Below the pieces are notes generated by a model. That model had not been told where the DNA came from. It ran no database searches and worked only from the letters and a program-made list of their open reading frames with translations. A stretch of 64,000 nucleotides of DNA from positions 372,001 through 436,000 of the forward strand of contig OZ244175.1 in the NCBI GenBank assembly GCA_965216535.1. The letters run 5' to 3'. Source of the DNA: Hoeflea_A sp965216535. Lineage in GTDB: Bacteria > Pseudomonadota > Alphaproteobacteria > Rhizobiales > Rhizobiaceae. This document shows, piece after piece, positions 62,803 through 64,000 of this stretch (position 1 is its first letter; each line of letters begins with the position of its first letter). The position numbers were made by a program, and so were the translations under genes.

Positions 62803-64000
62803 TTACAGGTTCCAGGACATTACCCGTTCGACCTCTGACTCGACGCAACCGAACAGCGGAGCAATGTCGTCGGTCCGTCCTGCTTTGGCCGCGTTCTCAA
62901 GTCGCTTGAAGCTGTAGCTGAGCTCGATTGCGGCAACCGATCCGGCCGCACCGGCTCCCTTGTGGGCGGCCTCGGCAATATCGGTCAGGCTTCCGCTCTC
63001 TTGCAGTTGGTGAAGTTCATTGACCGTATCCGAGAGGGAAACCTTCAGCTTCCCCACGATCTCGCGCAGACCGTCGAGGTTGCCTTCCCCGGAAATCTCA
63101 CTCCAGAACTCCAGGTCGAAAGGATTGTCATCGGAATCACAGTCTGCACCATTTGAACCGGGTGTCTCGGAGTGATTGGCCGATGACCGTTTTTGTCTCG
63201 GTTGGCCGATCCAGCGGACAAGGGTATCCCTCAGTTTCTGTATGCCGACAGGTTTTGAGAGATAGTCGTCCATGCCGGCATTCAGGCAAAGGTCTGCCTC
63301 GCCGAGCAGTGCGTTGGCCGTCAGGGCGACGATGGGCGTTCGGGAACCGCTTTTTGCCTCCGCGGACCGGATCGCGCTCGTCAACCCGAAACCATCCAAC
63401 ACCGGCATGTGACAGTCGCAGAGAACAAGTGCGTACGGCGTCTGTCGCCACATCGCCAGCGCTTCCTCACCATCGCCGGCGATGTGTGAACCATATCCGA
63501 TAGCTGTGAGTTGCCGTTGGATCACATCCCGATTGGTTTCGTGATCGTCGACGATGAGGATCAACTGCGTTGTATCGATGGCGTCGGAAATCGATGGTAC
63601 CGCGTTGGCGAATATGGGTTCGGAAGGCGTTACGTCATCGTCTGGTTGAGAGATTGCCTCGTGGTCGGGGCTGGCCAAGCCGAGGACGATGCCCGCGGCC
63701 CGGAGCAGCGAGTTTCGGCCAGGTTGTCGATCCCGGTAAACACTGGAAACGGCCTTGGGGTCGCCGCCGAAAATGTCGTATCCGGCGCAAATACAAATGC
63801 CGGATTGGCCTGATCGGGCTTTCTGCCCGGCCAACGCCGGCAATCTCTCGAATTCTTCAAAGGAAAGACGGCCGTCAATGATGACAAGATCGAAGGGCGT
63901 CGACCGGAGCTTTGCAGCCATCAATTCGACTTCAGCCTCGGCCGGTGATGCAGCATGGTGGACTCGGGCGCCGCATTCGGCGAGCAACTTCTCAATCATT
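62803..64000 (-). CDS. hybrid histidine kinase, C-terminal part (two REC domains and Hpt), truncated by window edge
   Basis: About 398 residues are visible; the frame is open at the edge and likely continues beyond it. A first receiver-like segment (about 1-110) keeps LVIIDGRLS. A full receiver follows (about 145-265): acidic pair LIVDDHE, phospho-Asp in LVLCDCHMPVLDG, TALTAN-type switch and Lys in DDYLSKPV. The C-terminal Hpt domain (about 300-398) carries the phosphoryl His in EAAHKGAGAAGSV. This matches multistep phosphorelay hybrid kinases whose sensor/kinase part lies upstream, outside the window. Output unknown. Confidence 0.82.
   Translation of the reverse strand, partial: MIEKLLAECGARVHHAASPAEAEVELMAAKLRSTPFDLVIIDGRLSFEEFERLPALAGQKARSGQSGICICAGYDIFGGDPKAVSSVYRDRQPGRNSLLRAAGIVLGLASPDHEAISQPDDDVTPSEPIFANAVPSISDAIDTTQLILIVDDHETNRDVIQRQLTAIGYGSHIAGDGEEALAMWRQTPYALVLCDCHMPVLDGFGLTSAIRSAEAKSGSRTPIVALTANALLGEADLCLNAGMDDYLSKPVGIQKLRDTLVRWIGQPRQKRSSANHSETPGSNGADCDSDDNPFDLEFWSEISGEGNLDGLREIVGKLKVSLSDTVNELHQLQESGSLTDIAEAAHKGAGAAGSVAAIELSYSFKRLENAAKAGRTDDIAPLFGCVESEVERVMSWNL

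Noticed and set aside
1..64000. tRNA/rRNA genes, CRISPR arrays, prophage or integron parts
   Set aside because: No cloverleaf, repeat-spacer array, integrase or phage structural gene could be seen anywhere in the window.

Overview
The window looks like chromosomal DNA of a free-living alphaproteobacterium, most likely order Hyphomicrobiales (Rhizobiales). The evidence is moderately high GC, tightly packed operons with ATGA overlaps, many ABC and TRAP importers each paired with its own regulator, and a TTG-initiated adenylate cyclase with TolB-like and TPR regions. I see about 58 protein-coding genes, no rRNA, tRNA, CRISPR array or prophage, and one small non-autonomous mobile element. Species cannot be fixed from this sequence alone.

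Layout. 0.2-2.9 kb: MipA-type outer-membrane protein, SAM methyltransferase, glucokinase. 2.9-12.7 kb: seven-gene minus-strand peptide uptake and breakdown operon (M20 peptidase, solute-binding protein, two permeases, double ATPase, M20 peptidase, creatinase-like M24 protein) with a divergent HutC-type GntR regulator and a 16-bp perfect palindrome on the operon start codon. 12.7-17.5 kb: metalloprotease, adenylate cyclase, and a DeoR regulator/MFS pair with helically phased TGCA repeats. 17.6-25.7 kb: small exported protein, LysR regulator and TRAP transporter, facing a minus-strand trio (FMN 2-hydroxyacid oxidase, ThDP enzyme, hydroxyisourate-hydrolase-like protein) whose 3' end lies in a 271-bp MITE-like element. 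26.0-29.8 kb: iodotyrosine-deiodinase-like flavoprotein, SulP transporter, DUF123 and TerB-like proteins. 29.9-38.5 kb: tandem S41-like proteases, LuxR regulator, 1045-residue Calx-beta/cadherin/RTX-like secreted protein, class II aldolase.

38.6-48.0 kb: lipoprotein DD-peptidase, then a MarR-headed operon with a polyamine-type ABC importer, a CE4/imidase-like hydrolase, two SDRs and an amidase. This set fits import and stepwise hydrolysis of a cyclic imide or related amide. 48.0-62.1 kb: Lrp regulator diverging from a 13-gene operon with a dipeptide-type ABC importer, a NIPSNAP/alpha-beta-hydrolase fusion, creatininase-family amidase, flavin dehydrogenase, PLP lyase, VOC protein, thioesterase, medium-chain dehydrogenase and acyl-CoA ligase. 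It looks like a complete catabolic route for an unidentified amide- or amino-acid-like compound. 62.1-64 kb: DUF4272 protein and the C-terminal part of a hybrid histidine kinase running off the window.

The strongest candidates for undescribed biology are the 13-gene operon, the imide-type operon and the TRAP/ThDP/FMN/uraH-like cluster. Substrates for all three are inferred from family and context, not shown.
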